This document shows positions 22,850 through 31,486 of a DNA stretch of 64,000 nucleotides, in pieces. The notes under the pieces are model-generated. The model did no database searches and was not told where the DNA came from. It saw nothing but the letters and a program-made list of their open reading frames with translations. How positions within the stretch are numbered: position 1 is the first letter of the stretch; every line of letters begins with the position of its first letter. The stretch is from a virus. The stretch is taken from positions 1-64,000 of the IMG/VR virus record IMGVR_UViG_3300044961_000421. One strand, 5' to 3'. The translations under genes and the position numbers were made by a program.

Positions 22850-23951
22850 TTACTCTCTCACCTTCATTAATTTGAACATTTTTTTTGGTGGGTGTGTTCT
22901 CACCCAATGTTCAACATTTTTCACTTTTCCATCATATAGTGCAAAAAATGCTGATTTAAACAAATTATATTTAGGTGTTTGAAGAACAAGAGCAAAATCC
23001 TTCCTTGTTTTAAACACCATTTGTGTCAATTCTTCCCACTGTTCGGAAAGATGATATATCAGGTTTTCATACAAACCATGTATATTTTTGAATGATCTTT
23101 CCAAATCAGGAAAATATGTCAATATTTCGGATGTTTCTCCTTTTTGTATCAATTCGACTATTTTTTCTTCATTAAGAGTATCTTTTAGGTGATGAAGAAT
23201 TACATACTTTGGAGATTTTATTTTTAAACGATTATAATACTTATCAACAAGAACAAAACCTTCCTGCTCATTTGGATTTAAGTTTTTGGACATTTCTATG
23301 ACATCGTTTACCGTTTGTACCGGGAATTCCCGGACAGGATTTAATTCTTGAAATTTTTGCACATCCAAAGAAACACCCGTTTTGTTGTGGCGTACACCTA
23401 TTAATGTCAATTTTCCTTCATTATCTCCCTGAACGACAACTATTCTGTTATATTTTGATTCCAACTCGAAACAATAAGTATATGATTCATCCAATACTTT
23501 CAATACTCCATCATTTTGGTGGGTAAATATTTTCCAAAATAGTTGACTAAATGTAAAGTTTTCGTTACCCATATTTCCACCCGCATCAGGAGATCCCTTT
23601 GACGCAACATGCCACTCGTTATCATAGTGATATAGTATCATCAAAGAACCATCAAGTTTTTCTTGAACCTTCATCGAAGAAAAATCAAAATTTTCTGTTT
23701 CAAATTCTCCATAATTAAAGAATCTATCAAACGGGCGCGCAACAACTTCATAATTATTTTCTTCATCGAGTATTATACCACGCAATTCACAAACTATTGG
23801 ATAATTTCTCACCTTTTGAGATTCCAGCCCATAACAAAACTGAAGAAGGTTGGGGTATTTCGTATGGTGCTTCGCAAAAACACCATATTGTTCTTCTAGC
23901 TTCGAAAGAGCATCTTCATTTTTTTAAAAGAAATTTTTGTAACTCAAGCAT
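22850..23951 (-). CDS. RNA ligase, T4 Rnl1-like, with an apparent 1-nt frameshift
   Basis: The body has ligase motif I EKLDGS, a CFELESKYN segment, and a GFVLVDKYYNRLKIKSPKY segment carrying later motifs. Conserved sequence continues upstream of the longest ATG/GTG frame (HTKYPNLLQFCYGLESQK) back to a run of seven A (23925-23919). Reading that run as six joins it to an ATG at 23951 (MLELQKFLLK) and puts the nucleophile Lys at about residue 98, close to K99 of T4 Rnl1. So the gene is either truly shifted, expressed by slippage, or carries a homopolymer sequencing error. It probably repairs cleaved tRNA. It neighbours a phosphatase and Pnkp remnants. Confidence 0.8.
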
Positions 23952-24030
23952 ACCAAAGCCATCCAATATTCATTCCTATGGATATGGATTTATGAAGTAT
24001 GAACATATCCACAGGATTATAAATTATCAT
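23944..24030 (-). CDS. 28-codon leader ORF before the RNA ligase
   Basis: The ATG at 24030 lies exactly 6 nt after the -10 box of the promoter at 24037-24065, and the TGA overlaps the ligase ATG (ATGCTTGA). Sequence starts MIIYNPVDMF and ends GWLWYA. Its likely role is translational coupling or control of the ligase. Confidence 0.55.
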   Translation of the reverse strand: MIIYNPVDMFILHKSISIGMNIGWLWYA

Positions 24031-24036
24031 ATTACT

Positions 24037-24065
24037 ATTATATCACAGTCTACTCTAATTATCAA
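24037..24065 (-). promoter_or_regulatory. Sigma70-type promoter, leaderless layout
   Basis: TTGATA (24060-24065), 17 bp, TATAAT (24037-24042), 6 nt, ATG at 24030. The -35 overlaps the stop of the phosphatase gene. Confidence 0.75.
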
Positions 24066-24852
24066 GGTAAATAGAATTCAGGTAATCATATTTTCCTTGA
24101 GGATCTTGAGCACCGGTTTTCCATGGTTTTAGAATTTCAATATGTGTTTTATTATCAGATTCTATCAAAAACGCAGCAGTTCTCATATCAGTATCTATCA
24201 TATAATTTTCAGAATTATCTGATGATATATAAACAACATCTTTTCGTTGCGTATGTCCAAATAACTGATTAATACCTTCTGTTGGTTTATAATTTTGAAC
24301 ATCGCACCATGTAATGCCTCCATATGGTTGTGTACCACCACGATCATAACCGGCTAATAGAAACATATCCACAAATCCGGTATTCACCTTTCCTTTAATT
24401 TTCTCATTGAGTTTTGGAAAAAATTCATATCCACAATCTTGGAACGAAACACCAATCAATTCTTTTGTTATACCTGCATGAGATAGAACATAATCACCAA
24501 CAACTCTGATAAAATCAAATCTATCTAGATAAGGTGCCAAAATTTTATTTACTCTCTTCGCTTCTGTTGGTTGGAATCCCGCACAACTATATTCGTATGC
24601 TGAATTTATATATAGATAACGGATATCATGGTTTCCAACAAGAAAGGTATAATTTTCGTTTTTTTCAATAAGACTTCTGAGCCATTCTGCCGTTTCTGTT
24701 GCTGAAAAGATTCTCCTGAAGGAATCAAAATAATCTCCCAAAAAAACAACAGAATCATATTTACCTCGAAGACTGTTTAAAAGGTGGTTTGCTCTCCCAA
24801 TGGCTTGGTGAATATCAGGAATCACTAGTGTCGTTTTTTTTGTCATTTTCAT
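24055..24852 (-). CDS. Calcineurin-like metallophosphatase
   Basis: This is a 265-residue protein. The metal-binding motifs appear in order: PDIHQ (12-16), LGDYFDS, GNHD, LSHAG and FGHTQ. Its place directly upstream of the RNA ligase, and next to Pnkp remnants, suggests that it removes phosphates from RNA ends before ligation. The family alone would also allow a protein or nucleotide phosphatase. An AAGGA site precedes the start. Confidence 0.8.
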   Translation of the reverse strand: MKMTKKTTLVIPDIHQAIGRANHLLNSLRGKYDSVVFLGDYFDSFRRIFSATETAEWLRSLIEKNENYTFLVGNHDIRYLYINSAYEYSCAGFQPTEAKRVNKILAPYLDRFDFIRVVGDYVLSHAGITKELIGVSFQDCGYEFFPKLNEKIKGKVNTGFVDMFLLAGYDRGGTQPYGGITWCDVQNYKPTEGINQLFGHTQRKDVVYISSDNSENYMIDTDMRTAAFLIESDNKTHIEILKPWKTGAQDPQGKYDYLNSIYLDN

Positions 24853-24876
24853 TAGAAATCCTTTTTTTCAACCACA

Positions 24877-25044
24877 TTAAAATGGGAGCACCCATTGGTA
24901 TCCACAATTCATTAATTGTGGGCGGTCATCAAACACTACAATTACATTATATCTGTTCCTGATGTGTTTGTCAAACAATTTTGTGTATAGTTCTTTACAC
25001 TTTTGATTATAATTCGTATCAGAAGAAATGGCAGGTATATTCCC
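24877..25044 (-). pseudogene. Remnant of the Pnkp phosphatase (HAD) domain
   Basis: A frame of about 55 codons without its own start reads KELYTKLFDKHIRNRYNVIV, then VFDDRPQLMN, ending WVLPF. This resembles the last HAD motif region of T4 polynucleotide kinase-phosphatase. It is one frame off from the kinase remnant just upstream, so an internal segment has been lost. Confidence 0.55.
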
Positions 25045-25045
25045 A

Positions 25046-25219
25046 TTAATTCTTTAAACCTCTTTTCCTATATGATGTTACTTCCGTTCCTCCTTCTCTA
25101 GACCAGTTTTCGTGGATACCCAATTCGAAAAGGATTTCGTCATGTTCAATAACAGTCGTACCAATTTTTTGTGCTAATTCCCGTGCTTGTGTGGATTTAC
25201 CAGAACAGGTCAAAATCAT
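25046..25219 (-). pseudogene. Remnant of a Pnkp-type polynucleotide kinase domain
   Basis: The frame reads MILTCSGKSTQARELAQKIG, then TVIEHDEILFELG. It keeps the GKST end of a P-loop and the following helix but lacks the usual upstream G-x-P-G-S part and most of the domain. It joins directly onto the portal remnant upstream. Confidence 0.6.
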
Positions 25220-25412
25220 AAATAAATCCACTTCTATATTTTTGCATAATTTCTTTAAGATATGCTTCTGCTTCTTCTTTCGGCATATCACCAACATCAA
25301 TGTAAAATATTCTTCTTTCTGGTGAAAGACGATGTATTGTTATTTTATCTTTAATCGTTCTTGATTGATTTGGTGTTTTGATTGCTTTATGGAGTAGTTT
25401 CTTAAAAAAAGT
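25197..25412 (-). pseudogene. Fragment of a portal protein, T4 gp20-like
   Basis: A frame of about 70 codons reads KKLLHKAIKTPNQSRTIKDK, then ITIHRLSPERRIFYIDVGDM and PKEEAEAYLKEIMQKYRSGF. This matches the central part of T4 gp20 closely. The usual MLEDFWLPRREGG continuation is missing. A start (ATG at 25416, MNFF) would be in frame if the T-run (25404-25410) were six rather than seven. It may be a decayed duplicate or a domesticated domain; a full portal gene must lie outside the window. Confidence 0.7.
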
Positions 25413-25461
25413 TCATTTGTTATCTATCTTCCTATTAAAATAATATAAAAACAACAAAATA

Positions 25462-25917
25462 TCAATGTTTTCTTATTAATTTCTTTCTGAGAAGTTCTCT
25501 ATTTGTTTCAGAATCTTCTGGATTATAGATTTTGGCTGAAAGCATCAGTCCAACTTCATCAAAGTGCGGTTTCCATGAGAAAAAATCTTGCGTATGACCG
25601 GCTACAGATTTAAAATAATTTTTTGTATTATACCAATAATCATAAGCATGAACCATTTCATGCCCCAGGACTTCTAAAAAAGTAATAAATTGTGGATATT
25701 TCTTAGAAAGGTGAAGGCTCCAATATTTTGGTGACTTTTCGTTTTCATATCCCCCAACTTTACAATATCCAAAAGCATCGTCTCCTATATTATATATTTT
25801 AACTTCTTTCGGATAATGAACTAAATTGGAAAATATGCTATTATTTAATACACGAAACCAGTATAAAACCTTTTTATGGGTAGCAATATATTCCTTTTTT
25901 GAAAATATTACAGACAT
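25462..25917 (-). CDS. SprT-like metallopeptidase
   Basis: This is a 151-residue protein. LGHEMVHAYDYW gives an HEXXH zinc motif at about residue 93, followed by GHTQDFFSWKPHFDEVGL with a third His, as in the SprT family. Possible substrates are DNA-protein crosslinks or host proteins. The ATG overlaps the upstream stop (TGATG). Confidence 0.7.
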   Translation of the reverse strand: MSVIFSKKEYIATHKKVLYWFRVLNNSIFSNLVHYPKEVKIYNIGDDAFGYCKVGGYENEKSPKYWSLHLSKKYPQFITFLEVLGHEMVHAYDYWYNTKNYFKSVAGHTQDFFSWKPHFDEVGLMLSAKIYNPEDSETNRELLRKKLIRKH

Positions 25918-26417
25918 CACAAAAGTTCCACATTTTTTTCTTTTTTATTTAAATGTCTTTCATAATCATATTCCACAATCAAACCAGGGAAAACTTCATC
26001 CAAAATTTCTTTTGTTACATTTGGTAAAATTATACTCTTTGAAAGAACGTTTATATAAAAAATTCCATCTTCAGCCGAGAGCAGTGAAAGAGCGCGAAGC
26101 AAAACATTTTTTCTATTAGCTTCTTCTCTTTTCAATTCTGATTCAGTTTTTTGTCTATTGTCATCAATAAACAAATAAAATAAATTGGATTCCCACCACA
26201 AACTATCTTCTTCTAATCCATTAGGATTTTCGGATGGCCTATAATTTGGTATTTCTGGTAAATTAATTTTCACAGATTTGTCAAAAATCAATTTAATATA
26301 ACGTCGAAGATAAGTATTATCCCAATGTTTCAGGAATGAGATGATTTCATCTTTATCCTTCAATGTTTTTAAAACATCAACTACTTCCCTCGGTGAATAA
26401 TTTTCTTGGTTTAACAT
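25917..26417 (-). CDS. Conserved T4-type phage protein, unknown function
   Basis: This is a 166-residue protein with an acidic N-terminal helix region and a C-terminal LLRALSLLSAEDGIFYINVL segment, like an uncharacterised family found in T4-related marine phages. It is located between RNase H and the SprT-like gene. Confidence 0.65.
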   Translation of the reverse strand: MLNQENYSPREVVDVLKTLKDKDEIISFLKHWDNTYLRRYIKLIFDKSVKINLPEIPNYRPSENPNGLEEDSLWWESNLFYLFIDDNRQKTESELKREEANRKNVLLRALSLLSAEDGIFYINVLSKSIILPNVTKEILDEVFPGLIVEYDYERHLNKKEKNVELL

Positions 26418-26420
26418 TCT

Positions 26421-27287
26421 TTAAAACTCCGAAATATAATCTTTCAATCTCTTTAATTTTTTAGAAACAAAATAATTAAATATTTTGCTTCTATCGGGTA
26501 CAAATGGTTTTTTAAATTCCTGATTTATTAAAAATTTTATAGAATCAGGAATCATTTCTAAATCTATCATCAAACGGTTCCGAATATATTTTTTCCCTAT
26601 TTCCGTATTTTCGTCAAACAAATCTTGAAGAGGTATACCGCTTCCTAACCATTCTTCAATTTTTGTTCTGCGAATTGGTGTTTGCCGCTTATTTTCAACC
26701 AAAAATGTATCATCATCAGACATTATATTCGGAACACCATCTCCAGGATCACCGAGAATAATTTTTTCTTGGAGAAACCGAATCGGATCATCCTCCCTTA
26801 TAAATTTCTTTTGAACAGGAGAAAACTGATAAACGTTTGGATATTTCTGTAATTGTGCAAAATCTTTATCTCCTGAGAGTATAAGTACCTTTTCTCCTAA
26901 TTCTGAATAATGTTTTGTTAGAAAGAAGATTATATCATCCGCCTCAACATGTGGAATCGAAAAAACACGATATGGCATATTCATTTTAATTTCTTCTTTA
27001 ACGATTTCTAAAACAGAAAAAAGATTCTTCCAATCAATCGGAGATTCATCACGATCCTTTTTGCGGTTTTTCTTATAATTTGGAAAAATGTGCTTTCTCC
27101 AATAATCATAACCATCACAACACAAGATCATTTCTCCATATTCTTGCTTAAATTTCTTATTATACATACGCAAAGAATTTAGGATCATGTGCCGTATAAT
27201 ATTTTCATCCATTTCAAAATTATTGAATGAAGTATACATCATAATATTTGAAACGGCGATTTGTGAAAAATCAACTAAAATTGGCAT
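26421..27287 (-). CDS. rnh: 5'-3' exonuclease, T4 RNase H-like
   Basis: This is a 288-residue protein. Early acidic D6, CCDGYDYWRK, VEADDIIFFLTKHY, LSGDKDFAQLQKYPNVYQFS and LGDPGDGVPNI are the FEN/T4 RNase H motifs. It removes RNA primers from Okazaki fragments. The start overlaps the stop of the upstream small ORF (TAATG). Confidence 0.9.
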   Translation of the reverse strand: MPILVDFSQIAVSNIMMYTSFNNFEMDENIIRHMILNSLRMYNKKFKQEYGEMILCCDGYDYWRKHIFPNYKKNRKKDRDESPIDWKNLFSVLEIVKEEIKMNMPYRVFSIPHVEADDIIFFLTKHYSELGEKVLILSGDKDFAQLQKYPNVYQFSPVQKKFIREDDPIRFLQEKIILGDPGDGVPNIMSDDDTFLVENKRQTPIRRTKIEEWLGSGIPLQDLFDENTEIGKKYIRNRLMIDLEMIPDSIKFLINQEFKKPFVPDRSKIFNYFVSKKLKRLKDYISEF

Positions 27288-27451
27288 TAGTATTTTCCTA
27301 ATTTACCCCATGGGACAGGGTGTTTCCTAAGACACGTTCTACAATAATATATATCACCACCGGAATACATGACACCTCTATGGGTTCGGCGGCACCATCC
27401 ATACGCAAGTTTTTCTAAATTATATCCAATAATTTTTAAAAGTTTATTCAT
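27287..27451 (-). CDS. Small zinc-type protein
   Basis: This is a 54-residue protein with a C-x3-H and C-x2-C arrangement (GWCRRTHRG, YYCRTCLRKH). The ATG overlaps the exonuclease stop (ATGA) and the stop overlaps the RNase H start, so translation is coupled in both directions. Confidence 0.7.
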   Translation of the reverse strand: MNKLLKIIGYNLEKLAYGWCRRTHRGVMYSGGDIYYCRTCLRKHPVPWGKLGKY

Positions 27452-28023
27452 TTTTTTCCTTCCAATAATCTACAGAGTTTAACAAATTGGAAAGCTTGGT
27501 TAATCGCATCCGTAAGAGCATTATGGTTAATATCCCTAACGCCTTCCAATTTCGGTATCAATTCTCGTTGAGCCTTTTTGTAAGATGTCTTTAGAAATGC
27601 CATTCTCAAGGTGCGAATATCGACACCTCTGGATCTTGGAAACAACTGGTAATATCTGGAAAAATATTCGCGCATATAAATGTCTAGAAATCCGAAATCA
27701 AAGCAAATTGGATCACCAACGAATGAAAATGGTTCAAACTTTGAAAGCCACTCTTCAAATTCACCAAAAACAAATTGGTCAGTTTCACCATACTCTTCGA
27801 TATAATCCATAAATTCAACAAAGTTTGGTTGCTTAATCCACCATTCGTATGTTTTTTCCTCCCAATTTATCTTTTTATGCTTGATGGTATAATAGAATCC
27901 ATCAAATTCCATCACTCGCCCATTTATGATTGGCACAGCACCAATCGAAAGGATATTATGTACTCCTGGAACTATTCCTGATGTTTCAATATCGACGGAA
28001 ATATAATTTTCACTCAATATCAT
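27448..28023 (-). CDS. DEDDh 3'-5' exonuclease
   Basis: This is a 191-residue protein. SVDIETSG (D11, E13), VGDPICFDFGFL and HNALTDAINQAF (H and final D) give the DEDDh set of DnaQ/RNase T-like exonucleases, comparable in role to T4 DexA. It likely degrades DNA or RNA 3' ends. Confidence 0.85.
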   Translation of the reverse strand: MILSENYISVDIETSGIVPGVHNILSIGAVPIINGRVMEFDGFYYTIKHKKINWEEKTYEWWIKQPNFVEFMDYIEEYGETDQFVFGEFEEWLSKFEPFSFVGDPICFDFGFLDIYMREYFSRYYQLFPRSRGVDIRTLRMAFLKTSYKKAQRELIPKLEGVRDINHNALTDAINQAFQFVKLCRLLEGKK

Positions 28024-28039
28024 ACTTTTTCTCTATTCT

Positions 28040-28450
28040 TCAATTTTGTACAGTTTTATCTTTCTTGTGCTTCTTCCTAAACTCTCTCACAAACATTAGT
28101 TCCTGTTCTTTCCTTATTCTCTGCAACATTTCTTGTTGCTTTTTCGCTTTTTTTATCATTTTGTCATATTTCTTTTTTTCTTTATTAATGTAATTTGAAT
28201 CCCATAAATATGTAACAGGAAATGATAAAAACCGTTCTTCATCAGGACAACACGAACAGGATCTCTTTCCGATATAACGCACTTCTATAAATAATTCAGA
28301 ATCTCTTTCATAAAGTTCGAAAGAAACAAAATCATCTTTATTAAATTTTTCTTTGTATATAATCGAAACATTTTGTGCTATTTCAATCACTTCTCGTTTT
28401 AATTCTTGTTGTAATCTATAGTAAAATAAAATATCCTTCTTCTCCATCAA
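28040..28450 (-). CDS. Hypothetical protein with Cys cluster and coiled coil
   Basis: This is a 136-residue protein. Residues 68-74 (SCSCCPD) form a Cys cluster, followed by a long Lys/Glu coiled coil. It is not recognised. It overlaps the upstream gene by 4 nt. Confidence 0.65.
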   Translation of the reverse strand: MMEKKDILFYYRLQQELKREVIEIAQNVSIIYKEKFNKDDFVSFELYERDSELFIEVRYIGKRSCSCCPDEERFLSFPVTYLWDSNYINKEKKKYDKMIKKAKKQQEMLQRIRKEQELMFVREFRKKHKKDKTVQN

Positions 28451-29613
28451 TCTACCCTCACAATGACTGTGTTTTCATTCAGACGTCCCGTCACTTTCTG
28501 TGGTTTGGATTTGATTGTGTCCATCAGCTTACGGAGAGCAACTTTACCGTTGTTCACAACACAAGTCAATACTTGTTCAGGTTTTCTGATCTTTTTGCGA
28601 GTTGATTTACTTTCATCAAAATCAAATACTGTAGTTCCGCGAATTACAAAACCTGTGGGTTTCGCTACAAGATGGGTCAGATAGCGATATTGTGTATCGA
28701 ATAACCAAACACTTTCGGATTTCAAAATTTTATCTGGTGATACTGACACAATCTTGAATTCGGGGATAGAAGCTTTATACTTCATTTTTACCGTCACTTT
28801 TGTAGGATCCTTTTCTTTGATTTTCCTGGGCTTGCGAGGTTTGCGAATTTTTTGTTGCTTAGATCCCGAAATATATTCGATACAGGTGTTCACAATGTTT
28901 TGGATAAAATCTCGCAACTCTACCAAATCGGTCTTTTTGAAATTGGAATATGCTTCAGAATATTCTTTGTCTCCTGAAAGAGAGAGTCTGATTTCATTCA
29001 ACATTTTCTCATACTTCTCAAGGATCATGGAAGCATAGGATGGAGCAATTTCTCGCTCAAAGAGAAACTCTTTCATCGAAAAATCTCTTTTCCCTAGGAT
29101 AAAATTATCAACTTCCGTTTCCAGCAACCCTATCAAGAAGCGCCGGCGAGAATTAACTGCTTCCTGGATACGCTCATATTTGGATAATTCTTCTTTCTTC
29201 TTTTCGGAAAGGATTTTCTTTCCGTTTTCATATGCCCGATGGAAAAATTGTTCCATCTTTTCGTCAAGATATTCTTCATACCCTTCAGGAATAACCATAC
29301 CTTGAAGATACATACGGCAGAGAGATCCGAGTGTATTGAAACAACGATCTTCTGCCGCTTTATATACTTCTAATTTATCCTTTGGAGTTCCGATCTCCTG
29401 AAGATACTCAATTGAGTATTTTTTCATCTCTTCGATGGTAAAAGAATTGTTGTACCATGCTAGAGCAGAAACCAGAGAAGAAAGAAAAATGTCATTGGTT
29501 AAAGGCCACGAATCCAGATTAGGTTCCTTACCCCAATAATTTGAAATCTTTTCCCTTACAGCCGCATTTTTGGTTCTACGCTTTTCTTTTCGCGTATCAA
29601 CTTGTAAGCGCAT
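28447..29613 (-). CDS. Hypothetical large conserved protein
   Basis: This is a 388-residue protein. The first 250 residues are helical, with a basic start and a WPLTNDIFLSSLVSALAWYN segment. A basic linker (KIRKPRKPRKIKEK) leads to a beta-rich C-terminal domain (VWLFDTQYRYL, FVIRGTTVFDFD). It may bind nucleic acid. It starts a transcription unit from the promoter at 29642-29670, with an AAAGGA site. Confidence 0.7.
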   Translation of the reverse strand: MRLQVDTRKEKRRTKNAAVREKISNYWGKEPNLDSWPLTNDIFLSSLVSALAWYNNSFTIEEMKKYSIEYLQEIGTPKDKLEVYKAAEDRCFNTLGSLCRMYLQGMVIPEGYEEYLDEKMEQFFHRAYENGKKILSEKKKEELSKYERIQEAVNSRRRFLIGLLETEVDNFILGKRDFSMKEFLFEREIAPSYASMILEKYEKMLNEIRLSLSGDKEYSEAYSNFKKTDLVELRDFIQNIVNTCIEYISGSKQQKIRKPRKPRKIKEKDPTKVTVKMKYKASIPEFKIVSVSPDKILKSESVWLFDTQYRYLTHLVAKPTGFVIRGTTVFDFDESKSTRKKIRKPEQVLTCVVNNGKVALRKLMDTIKSKPQKVTGRLNENTVIVRVD

Positions 29614-29641
29614 GTGCCGTCCTTTCTTTTACTACTCCTCT

Positions 29642-29670
29642 AGTGTAGCACACATTTTTCTATATGTCAA
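29642..29670 (-). promoter_or_regulatory. Sigma70-type promoter with leader
   Basis: TTGACA (29665-29670), 17 bp, TACACT (29642-29647), then a leader of about 20 nt with a ribosome-binding site before the ATG at 29613. Confidence 0.75.
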
Positions 29671-29672
29671 TA

Positions 29673-30677
29673 TCAAATAGTTTGTTGGGTTTGTTGGATT
29701 TGTTGAGCTTGGGACAATCGACTAATATTTTCTTTTATATACCAATCACTTGCAAAAATATTATATACCAATGTCTTATCTTTTTTGAATTCCTTCTTTG
29801 TTGTGGAACGAAAAGGGAAAAGAGTGGTTTTTAAAATATCTGGAACCATTTTTTTTACACCATTCGGAAATTCAATCAAAAGACAATCACCCTCAATGAA
29901 ATCGGTATTATTAAATTTGGATGAGTTTCCGATTCTCAACCCATTCATTAATTCAATAAATTCAACATAATTTTCATAATGTACATTACAGATGTTGAAA
30001 AAAATTCCTTCATCTGTTTCAAATTGGATATCTAATGTATTCCTCTTCCTTTTTCCACCTGTCAAAACACCATGAAATTTGCAAAAAATGGGTCCAGAAA
30101 AATTTGGATGAACGATATTCTTGTCCTCCAACAACAGCTTCTTACACATCGTTGCCCATACAATAGAAAAAAACAGAAAATAAAATGATAAATTTTCCGG
30201 ATCGCACATTGATTGAGAATATTCTTTCTCAAAATCGAGTTTAAATAAACTATCCAAAGTGCTTTTTGTTCCAACATTATTGTTTGTGAGTTGGTTCAAA
30301 AAATAATTAGCATTTTTAGATCTTACATCTTTGACAAAGGAAAACAATAATTTTTTTTCCTTTTCATTCATAAAATCTGAAATTTTTGGATGAAGAGAAG
30401 ATGTGAGGTTATTGGATCTTTGAATCATTCGCATTTGTTCACAAAAAGTTTTAATTGTTGATTTTATCGAAAAATCATTGTAATAACTGGAAAGCAATTT
30501 TGCTTCTTCAATTGTCAAGAATCCTAGTCCTCTTTTTTCACTCATAGAAATCATGAAGATTTTACAAAAAACGTCTTCATGTGTCATGTTTTGTAATACT
30601 GCTTTTAGATAGGGGTCTAAATTTTTTTTATGATCCCGTTTAGTGGATGGATTTTGAATAGGTGTATTTGTTCTCAT
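29673..30677 (-). CDS. Hypothetical protein
   Basis: This is a 334-residue protein. It has a basic start, helical residues 20-190, a beta-rich region with GGKRKRNTLDIQFETDEG, and a Gln/Thr-rich end (QAQQIQQTQQTI) from a short DNA repeat at about 29675-29710. It is not recognised. It overlaps the upstream small gene. Confidence 0.65.
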   Translation of the reverse strand: MRTNTPIQNPSTKRDHKKNLDPYLKAVLQNMTHEDVFCKIFMISMSEKRGLGFLTIEEAKLLSSYYNDFSIKSTIKTFCEQMRMIQRSNNLTSSLHPKISDFMNEKEKKLLFSFVKDVRSKNANYFLNQLTNNNVGTKSTLDSLFKLDFEKEYSQSMCDPENLSFYFLFFSIVWATMCKKLLLEDKNIVHPNFSGPIFCKFHGVLTGGKRKRNTLDIQFETDEGIFFNICNVHYENYVEFIELMNGLRIGNSSKFNNTDFIEGDCLLIEFPNGVKKMVPDILKTTLFPFRSTTKKEFKKDKTLVYNIFASDWYIKENISRLSQAQQIQQTQQTI

Positions 30678-30963
30678 TTCTGTTTCGCCGTCCCAAAAAT
30701 AATAAAAAAAAGGAAAACCAATTTAAAAACCAATCATTATGCTCATTTTTTAAGAATACAAATTTATTCCAATTTTTATATCTAATATCATAAAGAGTAC
30801 AAAGTTCATTTTCTTCCTTTTCAGAAAGATGTCTCTTGGAAAAGAGTTTTGCTACCTTTATCATAATAGAATATTGTAACAAAATGAAACGGTGCCTAAC
30901 CGTTTCATGAAGGCACACAAAACGCCAAAATAATTTCGCAAACAGTCTTTTCAAAAATCTCAT
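30640..30963 (-). CDS. Hypothetical basic protein with a hydrophobic segment
   Basis: This is a 107-residue protein with a basic amphipathic N-terminus and a hydrophobic WFLNWFSFFLLFLG near the C-terminus, possibly membrane-associated. The ATG at 30963 has AAAAGG 9 nt upstream. Promoter at 31013-31041. Confidence 0.6.
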   Translation of the reverse strand: MRFLKRLFAKLFWRFVCLHETVRHRFILLQYSIMIKVAKLFSKRHLSEKEENELCTLYDIRYKNWNKFVFLKNEHNDWFLNWFSFFLLFLGRRNRNENKYTYSKSIH

Positions 30964-31012
30964 ACCACACACCTTTTCGAAAATCTTTCAAATCTTACAT
31001 TACAACTAATAC

Positions 31013-31041
31013 ATACTAGCACATATCACACTAGTTGTCAA
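31013..31041 (-). promoter_or_regulatory. Sigma70-type promoter with leader
   Basis: TTGACA (31036-31041), 17 bp, TAGTAT (31013-31018), about 43 nt of leader. Confidence 0.75.
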
Positions 31042-31056
31042 TATATAACAATACAA

Positions 31057-31251
31057 TCACTCATCCATTTCTGTTTGCTTTTGTAATACACTTTCCAATT
31101 TTGATGCATTTAGTTCCAATGATTTCTTTACTGAATGAGGAATGCGTTTTAGAGATGGATGTTTAGCTAACCCTGTCCAAAAACCATTGGAATATAACCA
31201 TCTTTCTCTTTCTTTTTCTGTCATTAATTTCCAAATTTCTTCAATCTTCAA
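31057..31251 (-). CDS. Hypothetical small protein with a TTG start
   Basis: This is a 64-residue helical protein (EEIWKLMTEKERERWLYSNG and on). GGAG lies 8 nt before a TTG start. It is not recognised. Confidence 0.55.
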   Translation of the reverse strand: MKIEEIWKLMTEKERERWLYSNGFWTGLAKHPSLKRIPHSVKKSLELNASKLESVLQKQTEMDE

Positions 31252-31486
31252 ATTTTTTTCTCCTATGTTATTGATTCTAAAAACATTTCACATAAAAAAA
31301 TAAAATAAATAGCAAAATTTATTTAGAGACGATGGAAAACTACGGGAAAGAAAGAAAAGATCAATCCTTTTTATTTTTGAATTTTTTGAGGTTTTTTCTA
31401 TTTATTTTTCAATAATTTACAAAAGCGAAAAAAGGAAATTAAAATAATTTTTTTCTTTTTCTTGACAAATGACTTGACAAATGTTA
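31252..31486. other. AT-rich gap with a duplicated plus-strand -35
   Basis: The 235 bases hold no convincing gene. They are rich in A/T tracts. On the plus strand a 12-bp repeat (cttgacaaatga-type) gives TTGACA, 17 bp, TATTAT at about 31463-31491, pointing into the 3' end of the RuvC-like gene. It could drive an antisense RNA. Confidence 0.45.
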
